Shown here: positions 34,060 to 46,400 of the stretch, piece after piece
How the letters are laid out: each line of letters opens with the position of its first letter
Position numbering within the stretch: the stretch's first letter is position 1
DNA from: CAYLJJ01 sp964384025
GTDB taxonomy: Bacteria > Myxococcota_A > Bradymonadia > UBA7976 > UBA1532
NCBI GenBank assembly: GCA_964384025.1
Contig: CAYLJJ010000001.1
Span: 1-64,000, forward strand
Length of the DNA stretch: 64,000 nt
Direction of reading: 5' to 3'
Translations under genes and position numbers: made by a program
Notes under the pieces: generated by a model
Seen by the model: the letters and a program-made list of their open reading frames with translations, nothing else
Database searches by the model: none
Told to the model about the DNA's origin: nothing

Positions 34060-37000
34060 CTAGAAGTTGACGATAAGAGGCATGTTCGGGTGACCCGCTC
34101 CAAACGTCATCGCATCGCTCGCACTATCAGGTTGAGCATAACTTTCGCTTGGATCAATAGCAACTGAGACCTGAGCGCCACCCAAACGCTGGAAGTAGAT
34201 CTGAAACAAAACCCCAGGTTCCATTCGATCGTTGGTGCCGGAGATCAAGCTGATTCGATCTGGAGGTGCACCATCTTCAGTCCCAATAATTGTGAGGTTC
34301 TTACCTGCATTATCAGCAGAAGGGCCAATGAGCTGAGCATTGCGTGTGACTAGAGTGTCATCATAGTCAATATGGAAGTCAAGGATCATTGGATAATCAT
34401 CTATAACTAAACCATCTCCATTAATAACCATCTCGACTCCGTATACTCCAACTTGCCCTGTATCGAACTCACGCAAGAAATAAGCAGGGAAGAGGAATGT
34501 GCCATTAACACACTCAGTGGAGTTGATTTCACCGTCATTATCAAAGTCTGCACCAGCATCAGTCGCATCATTTGGATCTAATCCACATGCAGTTTCTTGA
34601 CCATCACGAAGGCCGTCTTCATCTGTATCAACCATATCGGGATCGCATGCATCACCGATACCATCTCCATCCTCATCTGTTTGAGGAGCATTAGCGACCA
34701 GGGGACAGTTATCTGGGCCATCCAAGATGGTATCATCGTCATCATCATCATCACAGGCATCACCACCATCAGCGGCTCCGTCCGTATTGAGCTGATCTTC
34801 GTTGGAAATCAGAGGGCAATTGTCCTGACCATCCAAGACGGTATCATTGTCATCATCATCATCACAAACATCACCCCAGGTGTCTCCATCTGTGTTGAGT
34901 TGATCTTGGTTGTCAACTAGGGGACAGTTGTCATCAACATCGAGGATCGTATCATTATCATCATCATCATCACAGGCATCACCACCATCATCGGCTCCGT
35001 CCGTATTGAGCTGATCTTCGTTGGCGACAAGTGGACAGTTGTCATTTACATCCAGATCTCCATCATTATCATCATCGGTGTCACAGGCATCACCTTCGAG
35101 ATCATCGTCAGAGTTCAATTGGTCTTGGTTAGCGAGATTAGGACAGTTGTCTTGCTCATTTAGAACACCATCATCATCGATGTCACCATCACAGAGGTCT
35201 CCTATTCCATCAGCATCGATATCTGATTGATCATCTTGGAATACCTCAGGACAGTTGTCATTCGCATCATCCCAGGCATCTCCATCGATATTGCCGTCAC
35301 AAGCATCACCAATACCATTTCCATCAGCATCTTCCTGCCCTGCGTTGACTACGAGAGGACAGTTGTCATCAACGTCTAAAACACCATCATCATCATCATC
35401 ATCATCACAGGCATCACCACCATCAGTACCATCAGTATTAGCCTGGTTGGCATTGGGATTCACTGGACAGTTATCCTCGCCATCTGCAACACCATCATCG
35501 TCATCGTCAAGGTCACAAACATCACCTTGACCATCATTATCTAGATCATCTTGGTTGGCTGAGTTTGTGAAGGGGCAGTTGTCATCTCCATCCAAAATAC
35601 CATCATTGTCATCATCATCATCACAAGCATCACCAGCACCATCAGTATCATTATCATCTTGGTTCTCTTGGAAAACATCGATGCAGTTGTCGGTGTCATT
35701 GGGGAAGCCATCTCCATCATTGTCACCCTCACAGGCGTCACCAACTCCATCTCCATCAGAGTCATCTTGATTATCCTGGGCGACTAGAGGACAGTTATCT
35801 GCGACATCTTCCCAAGCATCGTCGTCATCATTAGCATCACAAGCATCACCACCATCATCAGCCCCATCGGTGTTGATCTGGTTGGCATTGGCTAGGAGTG
35901 GGCAGTTATCATCAATATCGTTGACACCATCATTATCATCATCATCATCACAAACATCACCACCATCGTCAGCACCATCTGTGTTTAACTGATCATTTTG
36001 GAATGTGTCTGGACAATTATCAGTGTCGTCTGCAAAGCCATCCCCATCTCGGTCATTTTCACAAGCATCACCAATTCCATTACCATCTACATCTGCTTGA
36101 TCTTGGTTGTCTACGAGAGGACAGTTGTCATTTACATCTAAAACAGTATCGTTATCATCATCATCGTCACAAACATCTCCCTCAGCATCACCATCATTGT
36201 TAGCCTGATCAGCATTGGCTGTGTTTATACAGTTATCGGCATCATCATTAATGCCATCACCATCAGCATCACCTTCACAGGCATCACCAACACCGTTTCC
36301 ATCCTGATCGGCCTGTCCACTGTTGTCTACGAAGGGACAGTTATCATTAACATCAAGGATCCCATCTTCGTCGTCATCTTCGTCACACTCATCACCCTGT
36401 CCATCTGCATCTGTATCGATCTGAAGAGCGTTTATGACCAGCCAACAGTTATCTTCATCGTTATTTACACCATCATCATCTGCATCTATATCACAGACAT
36501 CGCCTGTACCATCTGCATCTACATCTTCTTGGCCTGCATTGGCGTTAAGTGGGCAGTTGTCTGGAGCGTTGTCGAGAACACCATCATCATCGTCATCATC
36601 ATCACATATATCACCAGCACCATCAGCATCTGTATCCAGTTGATCACCAGAAACGGTACGGCAATTATCTGTCTCATCAGCAGTTCCATCATCGTCTGAG
36701 TCAAGATCTAATGCATCGACGATACCATCATTATCTGTATCTGTATCGAGACCTCCAGGATTCTCGACTCCATCATTAATACCGTCACCATCTGAATCTG
36801 TGTTGTTTGGATCAGTAGCCAAATTAAATTCTTCTGCATTTGTCAGAGTATCTTGATCGGCATCATCACCACCATCATCAACCAACATATCAAGGCCGTT
36901 ATCAAATTCCCAAAGATTGGTCATAGTGTCCAGATCGCAATCCTGCTCACCATCATCAACGACCGCTCCAGCGACAGATCGAGCATCAATGGGACTTAAT

Positions 37001-37446
37001 ACAGGTCCACCAGCAAAGGAACACTCGAGTTCATAGAAACCGATCATTCCATCGTTATCTACATCATAGGGGTCGTATAGGAACTGCTGAATCGCTAAGT
37101 CTGTGTCCTGAGCACCATCTCCATCGGTATAAAAACCACCATCGCGATCACGATCATAGCCATTCATCGGACCATAATCGCTCCAATCTCGGATCGTGGC
37201 GTTGCCGAGAAGGGTACCGATGTAGGCATCATCTGGATCCCCCAGAGGGCGATTTGAATCGCTGAAAGCCAGGATGACATCACCCACAATTTGAATACCC
37301 AGATCTCCCAAAGGCAGTGCGCCATTTGGAAGGTTATTTCGACCTGGTGCTAGGTCTGGGTTGGGCAAGACGTGATCTCTCACCTGAGCTTCTGCTCCTC
37401 CAAGCAGCGTGAAAAATCCAAGAACAAACGCTAATAAGCGTTTCAT
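34060..37446 (-). CDS. Thrombospondin type-3 repeat protein with cohesin-like C-terminus
   Basis: A 1128-residue exported protein. The start is ATG 37446 (AGGAG just upstream; signal MKRLLAFVLGFFTLLGGAEA); an in-frame ATG at 37494 lies before the signal. The layout is an EF-hand/dockerin-like module (DPYDVDNDGMIGFYELEC), then about 19 thrombospondin type-3 units marked by DNCP...Q-x-D-x-DG-x-GD-x-CD (residues about 190-930), an EF-hand pair (DTDEDGLRDGQETACG), and a cohesin-like domain (about 985-1128) with LDFHIDYDDTLVTRNAQLIG and the ending MTFGAGHPNMPLIVNF. TSP3 repeats bind many calcium ions and form a stiff acidic rod. It sits between the giant gene (50 bp upstream) and a MopE lipoprotein (11 bp downstream). 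Confidence 0.9.
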   Translation of the reverse strand: MKRLLAFVLGFFTLLGGAEAQVRDHVLPNPDLAPGRNNLPNGALPLGDLGIQIVGDVILAFSDSNRPLGDPDDAYIGTLLGNATIRDWSDYGPMNGYDRDRDGGFYTDGDGAQDTDLAIQQFLYDPYDVDNDGMIGFYELECSFAGGPVLSPIDARSVAGAVVDDGEQDCDLDTMTNLWEFDNGLDMLVDDGGDDADQDTLTNAEEFNLATDPNNTDSDGDGINDGVENPGGLDTDTDNDGIVDALDLDSDDDGTADETDNCRTVSGDQLDTDADGAGDICDDDDDDDGVLDNAPDNCPLNANAGQEDVDADGTGDVCDIDADDDGVNNDEDNCWLVINALQIDTDADGQGDECDEDDDEDGILDVNDNCPFVDNSGQADQDGNGVGDACEGDADGDGINDDADNCINTANADQANNDGDAEGDVCDDDDDNDTVLDVNDNCPLVDNQDQADVDGNGIGDACENDRDGDGFADDTDNCPDTFQNDQLNTDGADDGGDVCDDDDDNDGVNDIDDNCPLLANANQINTDGADDGGDACDANDDDDAWEDVADNCPLVAQDNQDDSDGDGVGDACEGDNDGDGFPNDTDNCIDVFQENQDDNDTDGAGDACDDDDDNDGILDGDDNCPFTNSANQDDLDNDGQGDVCDLDDDDDGVADGEDNCPVNPNANQANTDGTDGGDACDDDDDDDGVLDVDDNCPLVVNAGQEDADGNGIGDACDGNIDGDAWDDANDNCPEVFQDDQSDIDADGIGDLCDGDIDDDGVLNEQDNCPNLANQDQLNSDDDLEGDACDTDDDNDGDLDVNDNCPLVANEDQLNTDGADDGGDACDDDDDNDTILDVDDNCPLVDNQDQLNTDGDTWGDVCDDDDDNDTVLDGQDNCPLISNEDQLNTDGAADGGDACDDDDDDDTILDGPDNCPLVANAPQTDEDGDGIGDACDPDMVDTDEDGLRDGQETACGLDPNDATDAGADFDNDGEINSTECVNGTFLFPAYFLREFDTGQVGVYGVEMVINGDGLVIDDYPMILDFHIDYDDTLVTRNAQLIGPSADNAGKNLTIIGTEDGAPPDRISLISGTNDRMEPGVLFQIYFQRLGGAQVSVAIDPSESYAQPDSASDAMTFGAGHPNMPLIVNF
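34774..35024 (-). repeat. Near-identical long repeats within the TSP3 gene
   Basis: A 32-base stretch at 34774-34805 recurs exactly at 34993-35024 (both begin GGCTCCGTCCGTATTGAGCT) and is flanked by further near-identity and by CATCAT triplet runs. Most TSP3 units elsewhere in this gene share only the protein pattern, so exact DNA identity here points to recent duplication or gene conversion between units. Confidence 0.7.
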
Positions 37447-37496
37447 ACACTCTCCTGTTCCGCTAAAAAGCGGGCTCCATTCACCCAACTTCATGA

Positions 37497-40400
37497 CTAA
37501 GGTTGAAGTGTGGGCCAGTTTATAAATCCAAAGAGACCCGCATTGAGCTGATCACAGGCTCCACGAGGGTTGGCATCTAGGTCCGTATCTACAACTTGTA
37601 AGAGGTAGTCTACGCGATCATCACCATCAGAGAAAATGTTGGAAGCAACAATATTGAAAAATACTGTGCTCAGATTTCCATTGGCGCGTAGATTGATGCA
37701 CTGAGAGGTTGTTTGTACCTCTACACTCTCTGCAAATGCGGAGAGATTCTGTGTCATCGCCGAGATTTCCAACAGGCCGTCTGAGTTGCGAGCATATTGG
37801 ATATGGATCGTTTGATCCTGGTCCCTCAGCTCAAGTTGGAACCAATCTCCAGAGCGCCGCTCCTCCTCGCAGATCCAAACGTCACCCAGACGGATCGCAT
37901 CTCCTTCTAGGAGAGTCGCGTTGTTCATAGTGTTGTTCCCAAGCTCGCCCTCCATACCATCATCCTGACAGGGGGTTACGGGTGGAACGATGGAGATCCT
38001 CAACTCGTAGTCTGCTTGACTGCCTCGTGGACTGCTTACACGAATGAGATAATCACCTGCCGTTATCTGAGCTGCAGGAACTGCGATCAGTTCGGTGGCA
38101 AAGTTACTTGAACTGTCTGCGATCTGGAACCCAGTTGTACCGTTATAGAGCCGCAGGTCTAGATTGCTCCCGTCCGCATTATCAAATTCCAAGGAGACGA
38201 TCAGTCGAGAGTTAGCTTCATTAATCGTAAAGTGGTACCAATCCTGATCATTTGAGCCTGGGTTATTACAAATTGTTCCATTGTCGACCACAATCTGAGC
38301 TTCATTCCCCAAATCTGTGGCATTTTCTGGATCGTCATTGCGAACTTCTGATTCAACAGGATCATTAGCACAGTTGGCACGCAGAGGGTCACGACCTGCT
38401 CGAATCTCAGCCCTGGAGTGCATACCATCCGCATCAGGATCTTCGATCGCATCATCGGGGTTGAAAGGATCAAGGCCGTTGAGAATCTCTTCGATGTTGG
38501 TCAGGGCGTCCAGATCTGCATCCTGCTCGGCATCCGCTGCGTGATTGGGATTGAGACCATGAGAGATTTCCTGAGCATCGCTCAAACCATCTTGGTCTGT
38601 ATCAGCGCGTCCATCTTCTGGGTTTTGGGGATCCATTGAGTTTCTGTGTTCTAAGAGGTTGCTCAGTTCATCACCGTCAAAATCCAGATCGGAGTCTAGA
38701 GCTGTTAAGGGGTTCATCCCGTAGCTCAGTTCCTCTGCGTTTGTGATGCTGTCTTCGTCGCAGTCCACTTCTCCATCAGGGACTCCGTTCCAGGTGACAG
38801 GCTCCATGGGGTCGAGTATCCGACCTGTGCCTGAAAGATCACAGTCTATCTCGATAATTCCGATCAGGCCATCATTGTCTGCATCATAGGGATCATGGAT
38901 ATAGCGCTGAATTCCGCGGTCAACATCAAGGGCGTCAAAATCCCCATCGAGATCCAGATCGAACTCATCTTCACTGCGATCAGGCCAGTTGGCTGCCAGA
39001 ACCTCTGGGTTCATAGGATCGAGATTATCGTGGAAAGCCATGATGATATCAAAGATCCAGCTTATATCTTGCTGAGCAGCTCTCAAAGGGATGGGCGCAT
39101 CACCGAGGAACTCTCCACGCTCCTCACATACACCCTCATCATTACAATAAAAGTCCTCTTCGCAGTCTGCATCCAAGACGCAGGGCTGAGGACCAGAAGG
39201 CTCAGGAAGTAGGGAGATACAGATCTCAGGGTAGGGCTCTGGATCCACTCGGTAGAAGACCGCGCTGCACTCATTATACTCACGGATGGCGAGGCAACGA
39301 CGTTCGGGCGCGATATAGAAAAGGAGTGCTGCATCGTTATGACCCTCTTCCACCATGCTGAGGAGAATACGTTGCTGTTCACGAGCAGACTCCAGAGAGG
39401 GCAGATGGGGGCAAAGACTCTCTACTCCCACCAATGAAATTTCGACACGGAAGCTGACCGCCAAAGTAAGCAAATACTGAATGTTCCTGACATAGACACC
39501 CTGATCTGCGGCTTCAAAAAGATCAGCGACGAGATCCATCAACTTGAGTTGGAGTTGGAGTGAGTCCAGATCAGAGATGCAGGGGGTATCCTCGTTGCAC
39601 TGGCTGTTGCCGATGCCGATTCTCTGTTCCACCAAAGCGATGATCTCTTCCAAAGCGGCGATGGCGGATTCAACCGAAGCTTGACCAGGAGGATTGTCTC
39701 CTTCTGCAAGGTACCGTTGGAAGTTGGCGAGGAGGATCCCCAAGGCTTCGGCGACATCGCTGTTGGTCCCTCGAGCGTCTGCGATCCGTGCGACGAGATC
39801 AGCGATGTTTTTGTCAGGAGCGGGGAACTCATCATAATCGTGAACAATGTCACGAGCATCCTCTAAGAGGTAGAAAGCCTCATAGAGGTTAGAGAAGAGA
39901 TCCCGGACTAAGAAAGCTTCATCAGCAGAGGATACGCGAGCCTCGTAGGATTCATCTTCAAACAGTGTCCTGGTCTCTGTCAGGAGCGCTATAGCAGCCA
40001 GCAAGCTTTCATTGTCGGCAGCGACCTCAGCGGCAACCTCAACTCGGAACGCTTCAAGTCGCTTGAGGAGGGTTCGACTCGCCATCCAGAGGAGATCTCC
40101 AAACTCAGCCTCAGCAGTTTGGGCTCTATAAACACGGAAAATAAGCGCATCCAGAGCAAGGAGGCTGTTGCCAAGATAGCCATGTGTCTCTCCCCAACGC
40201 CCTCGACGAAGGAGATCAGCAACGCTGGTCTGCCCTTCAGCCTGAAGAGCTGTAAGTTGGCGAGCGCTGGAATCTGGGTTGTCTTGGACAGCTTGGATTC
40301 GAGACTCCATGTCATTCAAGAGATCATCGATCTGGTAGGGGAGGACATCAAACTCAAACTCAAAAGACCCAAGAGAATCATTGTCCCGCACCTTGAGGCT

Positions 40401-43400
40401 CCCCAAGTAATGTCCAGGCTCTAAGAAGCGATATTGCGCCTCAGGACTCATGAGAAGGTCGCCCTCTCCATCTCCATCTCCATCCCAAGGGAGCGCGTTC
40501 CATTCGATGGGCGCAGGGATGATCAGGTCAGCTTCTCCATCACTATCAAAGTCCCAATCAAAAGCCACTAGAGGATCAAGCGGAGCGCCGCGACTCACCT
40601 CTATCTGATAAATCAAGGTTTGTGTCTCAAGGATGGGCTCTGGGAGTAGGAGAGCGCCGATGTTGGGGTTAACATCTCTGACAGTGACTTGAACCTGAGC
40701 TTCGGCGCTGCTGTCTTCATCATCAAGGCTGAGGGTGACCTGATAGATTCCATCCTCACCGTAGCTATGCTGAGGTCGATCAAGGTCCGCTCCTTGAAGA
40801 CCATCAGTCCCATCTCCCCAGTCCCAGCTGTAGTTTCGGATGGGATCAGCATCGCTTCCAGGTCGAGAAGCTGAGGCGTCAAATTGAACTGTCTCGCCTT
40901 GGCGTATGGTGTAGGCTTCTCCTGGATTGGGGATGGGATCGACATCCTCTACGGTGATTTGGAACTCTTGAGAGTCCTGCGCTCCCAAACTATCTGTAAC
41001 CGTCAAACTGCCCTGGAAGACACCATCATCTTCTGTAGAGAACTGAGGCCTTACCGCGTTGGGATCATCCACCGCGCCTGCTTGGAATTCCCAAAAATAG
41101 GAGGCGATGGAGTCATTGCCCTCAGGAGGGCGAGAGTCATCTCCATCAAGGAGGAGACGAGCCCCCTCTTCAACCAAGTAAGCTGCTCCCTGAGCGTTCA
41201 GGTCAACATTGGGGTGTCCCTCTGGGATGGCGTTGGCGACAGGATCGGCGTTGACTCTAAAGGCTCGTCTGATCTGACGCTCCTCCCCAGCGCAGTTGGG
41301 GACGATCATCGTGAGCGTGTAGGCTCCAGGTGCAGCGATGGGGCTACCTTCTACATAGATGAGGCCATCCTGGCCATCCCGTGCCAACTCAGCGGTGATC
41401 TCATTGGCGCAATCTTCACGCCCAACGACTTCCCAACTAAAGGCTGCGTTGGCAGAGAGTTCTCCCTCTTCTGGACCCTCTAGGTTGAGTTGAACCGCTT
41501 CAGCGATGCGATAGTTCCTCTGAACTTGCTCCTCATTGCCACAGCTGTCCCGCGCGATCACGATCATGGTTCGCTCACAGCTGTTAGAGAGGATCTCCTC
41601 GTTCACCTCAGGAGCGAGATCGACATTATCGCTGATCTCGTAGGGAGGATCTGGGACCTCTTCAGGTCGGTAACAGGCGTCTTCTACAAGGGTTTGGGCA
41701 ATGGAGATGACTGGCGCGCTGCGATCAAAGATCAGGTTACCACCCAGATCGATGGTGGTGGTCGCGTTCTCCTCATTTTTAAGGATGATCTCCATGCTGT
41801 GTTCGCCCTCAGGGATTGTATTCACAGCGTCCAGATTAAACTGAAAATTCTGGGCCTGAGCGGCCGCGACCTCAACAGTCTGGGTCAGGACACTCTCTCC
41901 GCCCACAAGGATCTCCACCTGAATATCCCCACCAGTCTCAGCTGTAATCTCAAGCTCCACGCTGACCTGATCTTCCGAGAGACAGTCGCCAGAGTTGATG
42001 TTGAGGAGCCTTGCTACAGGGGGAGGGTTCTCCAAGATCCTGATCTCGGACTGAGCTGCGGGAGAACATTCACCATAGGTGTCACAGGCCCTGAGCCGCA
42101 CCAGAGGGGCCAAACCGATCTGCCAGTTTGGATCGCTGAAGTTTTCCACTGTGATCCCCACATAATCGCGACCAGCGAGGTTCCCAGCACCATCCACATC
42201 ATCCAACCCAAAGCGGCCATCGTTATCTGTATCCCATTCATAAAGTACAATCTCATCACAGGGAGCGTTGGGATCGCTGGTCCCTCGAGCGTCAAGGAAG
42301 ATGGCTTGGAAGCCACCTCCATTGAGAGGTCCTGTTGTATAGGGACCGCCCGCGTCAGCAACAGGAGGTAGGTTATTGACCACAATATCTAGGAGGGCTG
42401 TTGTACTGTTTTGACGCCCACTGGCATCGGTGACTCTTAATCCTACCTGGATCTCTCCTCCACCGATGGCATTCCGCTGGAGTATACGTCCCTCAGTCTC
42501 AAACTCTCCATTTCCATCCAGATCCCAAGCGTAGTTGACCAGCTCAAAACCCTGATCTAGAGGACCGTCTGTAGTAGAATCAGATGCATCATAGCTGACC
42601 ACACCATTACAGCTCACTCGAGATGGGTCCAAACGAGCGACAGCAGAAGGACCGTGGAGGATATCAATGTTTACACTGGCTTGTGAAACAGCGCCTAGAC
42701 GGTCGACGGCGCGTAAAATGATCGTATGCGTTCCCTCCTCTTGAACTCCAAGATCCACAAGCTGTTGCCAACTGAGATCTAAAGTCGCGGAGTTATTAGA
42801 GTTAAAATCGAAGGTTCCATCGTTGTTGATATCCCACTCGTACAGAACGATGAAATCACCACAACCCTGATCTGGATCGACGCTGCCAGAGCCATCTAAG
42901 CTGAGATCATCTCCCTGAGCGAATAGGTAGGGCCCGCCAGGATCAACTGAGGGCGCAGAGTTGCCCTGATCGACAAGTAGATCAATATGTGCCTCCGCTA
43001 CATCCCCCGCAGAGTCCAGGATCCTCAGCCCGATGTTGAGGGGTTCACCAAAGGTGTAGCGTTCTGGTGTAAATGTGATCTCCTCGCCCTCAGCATCATC
43101 AAACTCTCCATCTCCATCCAGATCCCACTCCCAACGAGTGATATCAACATTGGGATGTTCATGGCTGGAGCCTGAGCCATCCAGAGTGATCCTCTGACCG
43201 CAGGCGGCGCGGTTAGGGACCGCTACGGCTACCGCCAGAGGTTCACGAGCGAAGATGCGCACGGGGGCGGTGTCTCGATTGGTCAGATGGGTGGTGTCCT
43301 CAACTTCAAGGAGAAGCAGATACTCTCCTGGCTGATCCATCCCCGCCACAGCGAGCTGCTCAGCAGTGATCTCTAGGAGGGCCTCATCAGAGTTTCCATC

Positions 43401-46400
43401 CTCATCCTCGATTTCAAAGTCCCACTCTGCGCCTGCCTGCTCATCATAGTTGAGATCCCAACGATACCAACGCAGGAAATCCTCAAATTCGGCGGTGTCG
43501 GGATCCATTGACTGGATCGCGCTGAGGTTCAGAGGCTCACCGACGAGGATGTTATAGCCCCCCTCAGGTGGATCTGAAGGATCTGCATCAGCAGTGGGCT
43601 CTGTGGGAGGTACTTGGTAACTGATTCGTGTTCTATAGGTGGCTTGAGCGCCTAGATGATCTGTAATCCGTAAACTGACAAAGAGTTCGGGAAGATTGTC
43701 TGGACCAGGGATGGGATTGAAGAACTTGCGGAAGAAGACCTGACTCTCCTCTTCAGCATCTCCGTAAACACCGTCGTCATCAAAATCCCATTCATAACGT
43801 GCAATAGAACCATTAGGGATAGGAGAGAAGCTTTCGCGGGCGTCTAACAGAACGTCAGATCGACCGTTGGCTAAGCTGATAGGTGCTGGATTGGGAGTTT
43901 GATCAAAACGAGCCTCAGGTACAGCTCTGAGGACAGTTACATCTGATCCATCGATAGAGCTTTCACCGAAAGAATCTGTTACTCTCAACGTAACATGAGT
44001 AATAGGTTCATTTGTATTTGGGTCAGTAAATGGCATATTTGCGCTGACGGTGTTCCAGTCCAAATCTAGAATCGCTTGATCGGTACTTAACTCATAACCA
44101 TCAGCAAGGTTTCCGTTCAAATCCCACTCATAACTAACTATACGATCACCACAATCAGTGTTTGGATCGTTCGAACCACCTGCATTAAGTTGAAGCCCAT
44201 TGTTTTCTAAGACAGTATATGAATTCTGAGCAATTCTAGAGATTGGGGCGTTGTTTCCTTCAGAAACCTCTATTTCTAAATTAGTTTCATTTGTGTTATT
44301 TCCATTGTCTGTAACTCTTAGGGTTACATTATAAGTCCCGAACTCATCGTATGTGAATGAGAAATTTCCATCAGCGCCCCCTCCATCGACAACTCCATCA
44401 CCATTCACATCCCATTCATACTGAGCGATGCTTCGTTCTGGATGAGGATGATTTGAGCCTTGGGCGTCAAACTGAACCGCTTGTTGGCAGCCGACAGGGT
44501 TGGGAGCCGCGTTGGCCACCGCGATAGGATCTCGCGGGTAGATCCTCAAGGTTGTACGTGCCTCTGTGGCCACACCATGAGAATCTACTCCTCGCAGGAG
44601 CAGCCCATACTCCTCCTCCAAGTTGAGAGCCTCAAGCACGGCCCAGTCAATGGTAGCCTCTGCGCTGTTGGCTAAAAGCTGCCCTGTCGCCTCAAGAGTC
44701 CAGGCAGCGGTTACGCTGTCTCCGCAGTTGGCGTTGGCGTCGGTAGCGGTACCTTCCAGCAGCAGGGCCTCGCCCTGAACAAGGTTATAAGGACCGCCTA
44801 GGCCAAGGGCTGGAGCAACATTGGGGGCTGCATTCACCGTAACTCTTGCAGTAGCTGTACGGGTTTGGGGAGTGGCTCCTTGATCCTGCTCCTCTTGGGT
44901 GATGCTCTCAATGACCCTCAAAGTAGCAGTATAATCCTCCGCACGATCGTAGATATAACGGAACTCTGTCCCGATGTTTGCTGTTTGGAAGTCCATCATT
45001 TGGCGACGGATGTTGGGATCCTCGATATCCCACCAGTAACCATTGGAGCTGTCTACATCCCACTGATAGACCTCGATCCAGCTCTCAGGATCAGGGTGAA
45101 AAGAAAGCTCATGGTTAAAGGTTACCTTACCATCATCGCCACTGGCACAGCCCTCAGTTACCGTCGCTTCAGGGGTGGAATCACCCCCTCCATGTCCTGC
45201 TCGAACACGGGCGGTAGCAATGGGTTTGGGGTTAAAGATAGATGGAGTGAGGATAAGCGTGGCTGCACCGTGAGCGAAGGCTTGGCCCCCGTGGCTGCTT
45301 GCTAGAGAACGGATACCTCCATTATCGGTTATCAGACCAAAATCGTGATATTCTTGATTGCCATCGTCGTCGTTATCATCCCTAAGTGCGCTTCCACCGC
45401 GATCTTGAGAACGCATAAAATGGACAGGGAATTGATTCTGCCAACTTTTTCCACCAATTTCTCCTTCTACAGGTTCTCCAGTACGAAAGCCTTTCTGTGA
45501 GGAGTAAATTGTATAAATGGATCCGCAGCGTGCTGCATTTCCCCATTTATAAATAGAGTTTGTATTGCCACAAAGATAATCTCCATTTTTCCAGTAAACG
45601 TAGCGTTCGCTTCCTGAACTTTCCCATTTGTTTGATATGAATGATTTGCATTTATCATAAAAATTGACCAGTTGGGTTTGAGTAAGGTTCACTCCTGCAC
45701 CAGAAAATGGAGTGCTGCCATTACTCACCATATTGTGAATGCCCAACCAACGGCTTCCTACCATAGTCCCCCCAGTGATAGCTAAGGGGGCGTGTCCATG
45801 TCCAACTCGATATGCTGTCGCTCCATTGCTCTTCTGACTACGGAACATAGATTCAGCAATTTTATATTTGTGTTTGTTGTTGACAATGACTCCATAGGGA
45901 CGCCCAGCCACCTCTGCGCTCTCCAAACCAACAAAGGCCCACTGGGTTGTCGAGCCATCATTCAAACGCCCGCCTGCGCTCCCTTGTGCCCTGTAATACC
46001 AACCTCCGATACCACCACCGCTGTCGATCTGTTGATATTGGAGATAGTCTGTCATCTGTTGGATCAGATACTCATAGCTCTTGCCGGCCAAGCCTCCCTC
46101 CTGAATAGGAGAGTGTCCGAGAGAGGAGATCAGGGGGGCCAAGCCTCCCAGAGTAGTCCCCTGCCAATAAACGTTGTTGCCTCCTCCTCCTGCATAAGCG
46201 CCCTTGCTGTCGTGAGTCCCTGGAATACGTGCGCACTGAATCGCATTTCCGTTTTGATCTAGACCGCAGCTGGTGTCTTCATCTTCCGCAGAGATGGAGA
46301 CCTCGGTGCTGCCTCGGTTTAAGAGATAGTTGAGGATGCGCATCGTATCTTCAGCGTAGGGATCGTATGTCCAACGATGTCCGTTGGCCTGAACCCAGGC

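Noticed and set aside
34560..36900. CRISPR-like spaced repeats
   Set aside because: The repeating units are in frame, vary in the third codon position and encode thrombospondin type-3 motifs, so this is a protein repeat region.
40884..42371. Long plus-strand frames antisense to the giant gene
   Set aside because: They follow the codon periodicity of the minus-strand gene, carry no start signal and have no recognisable domains.
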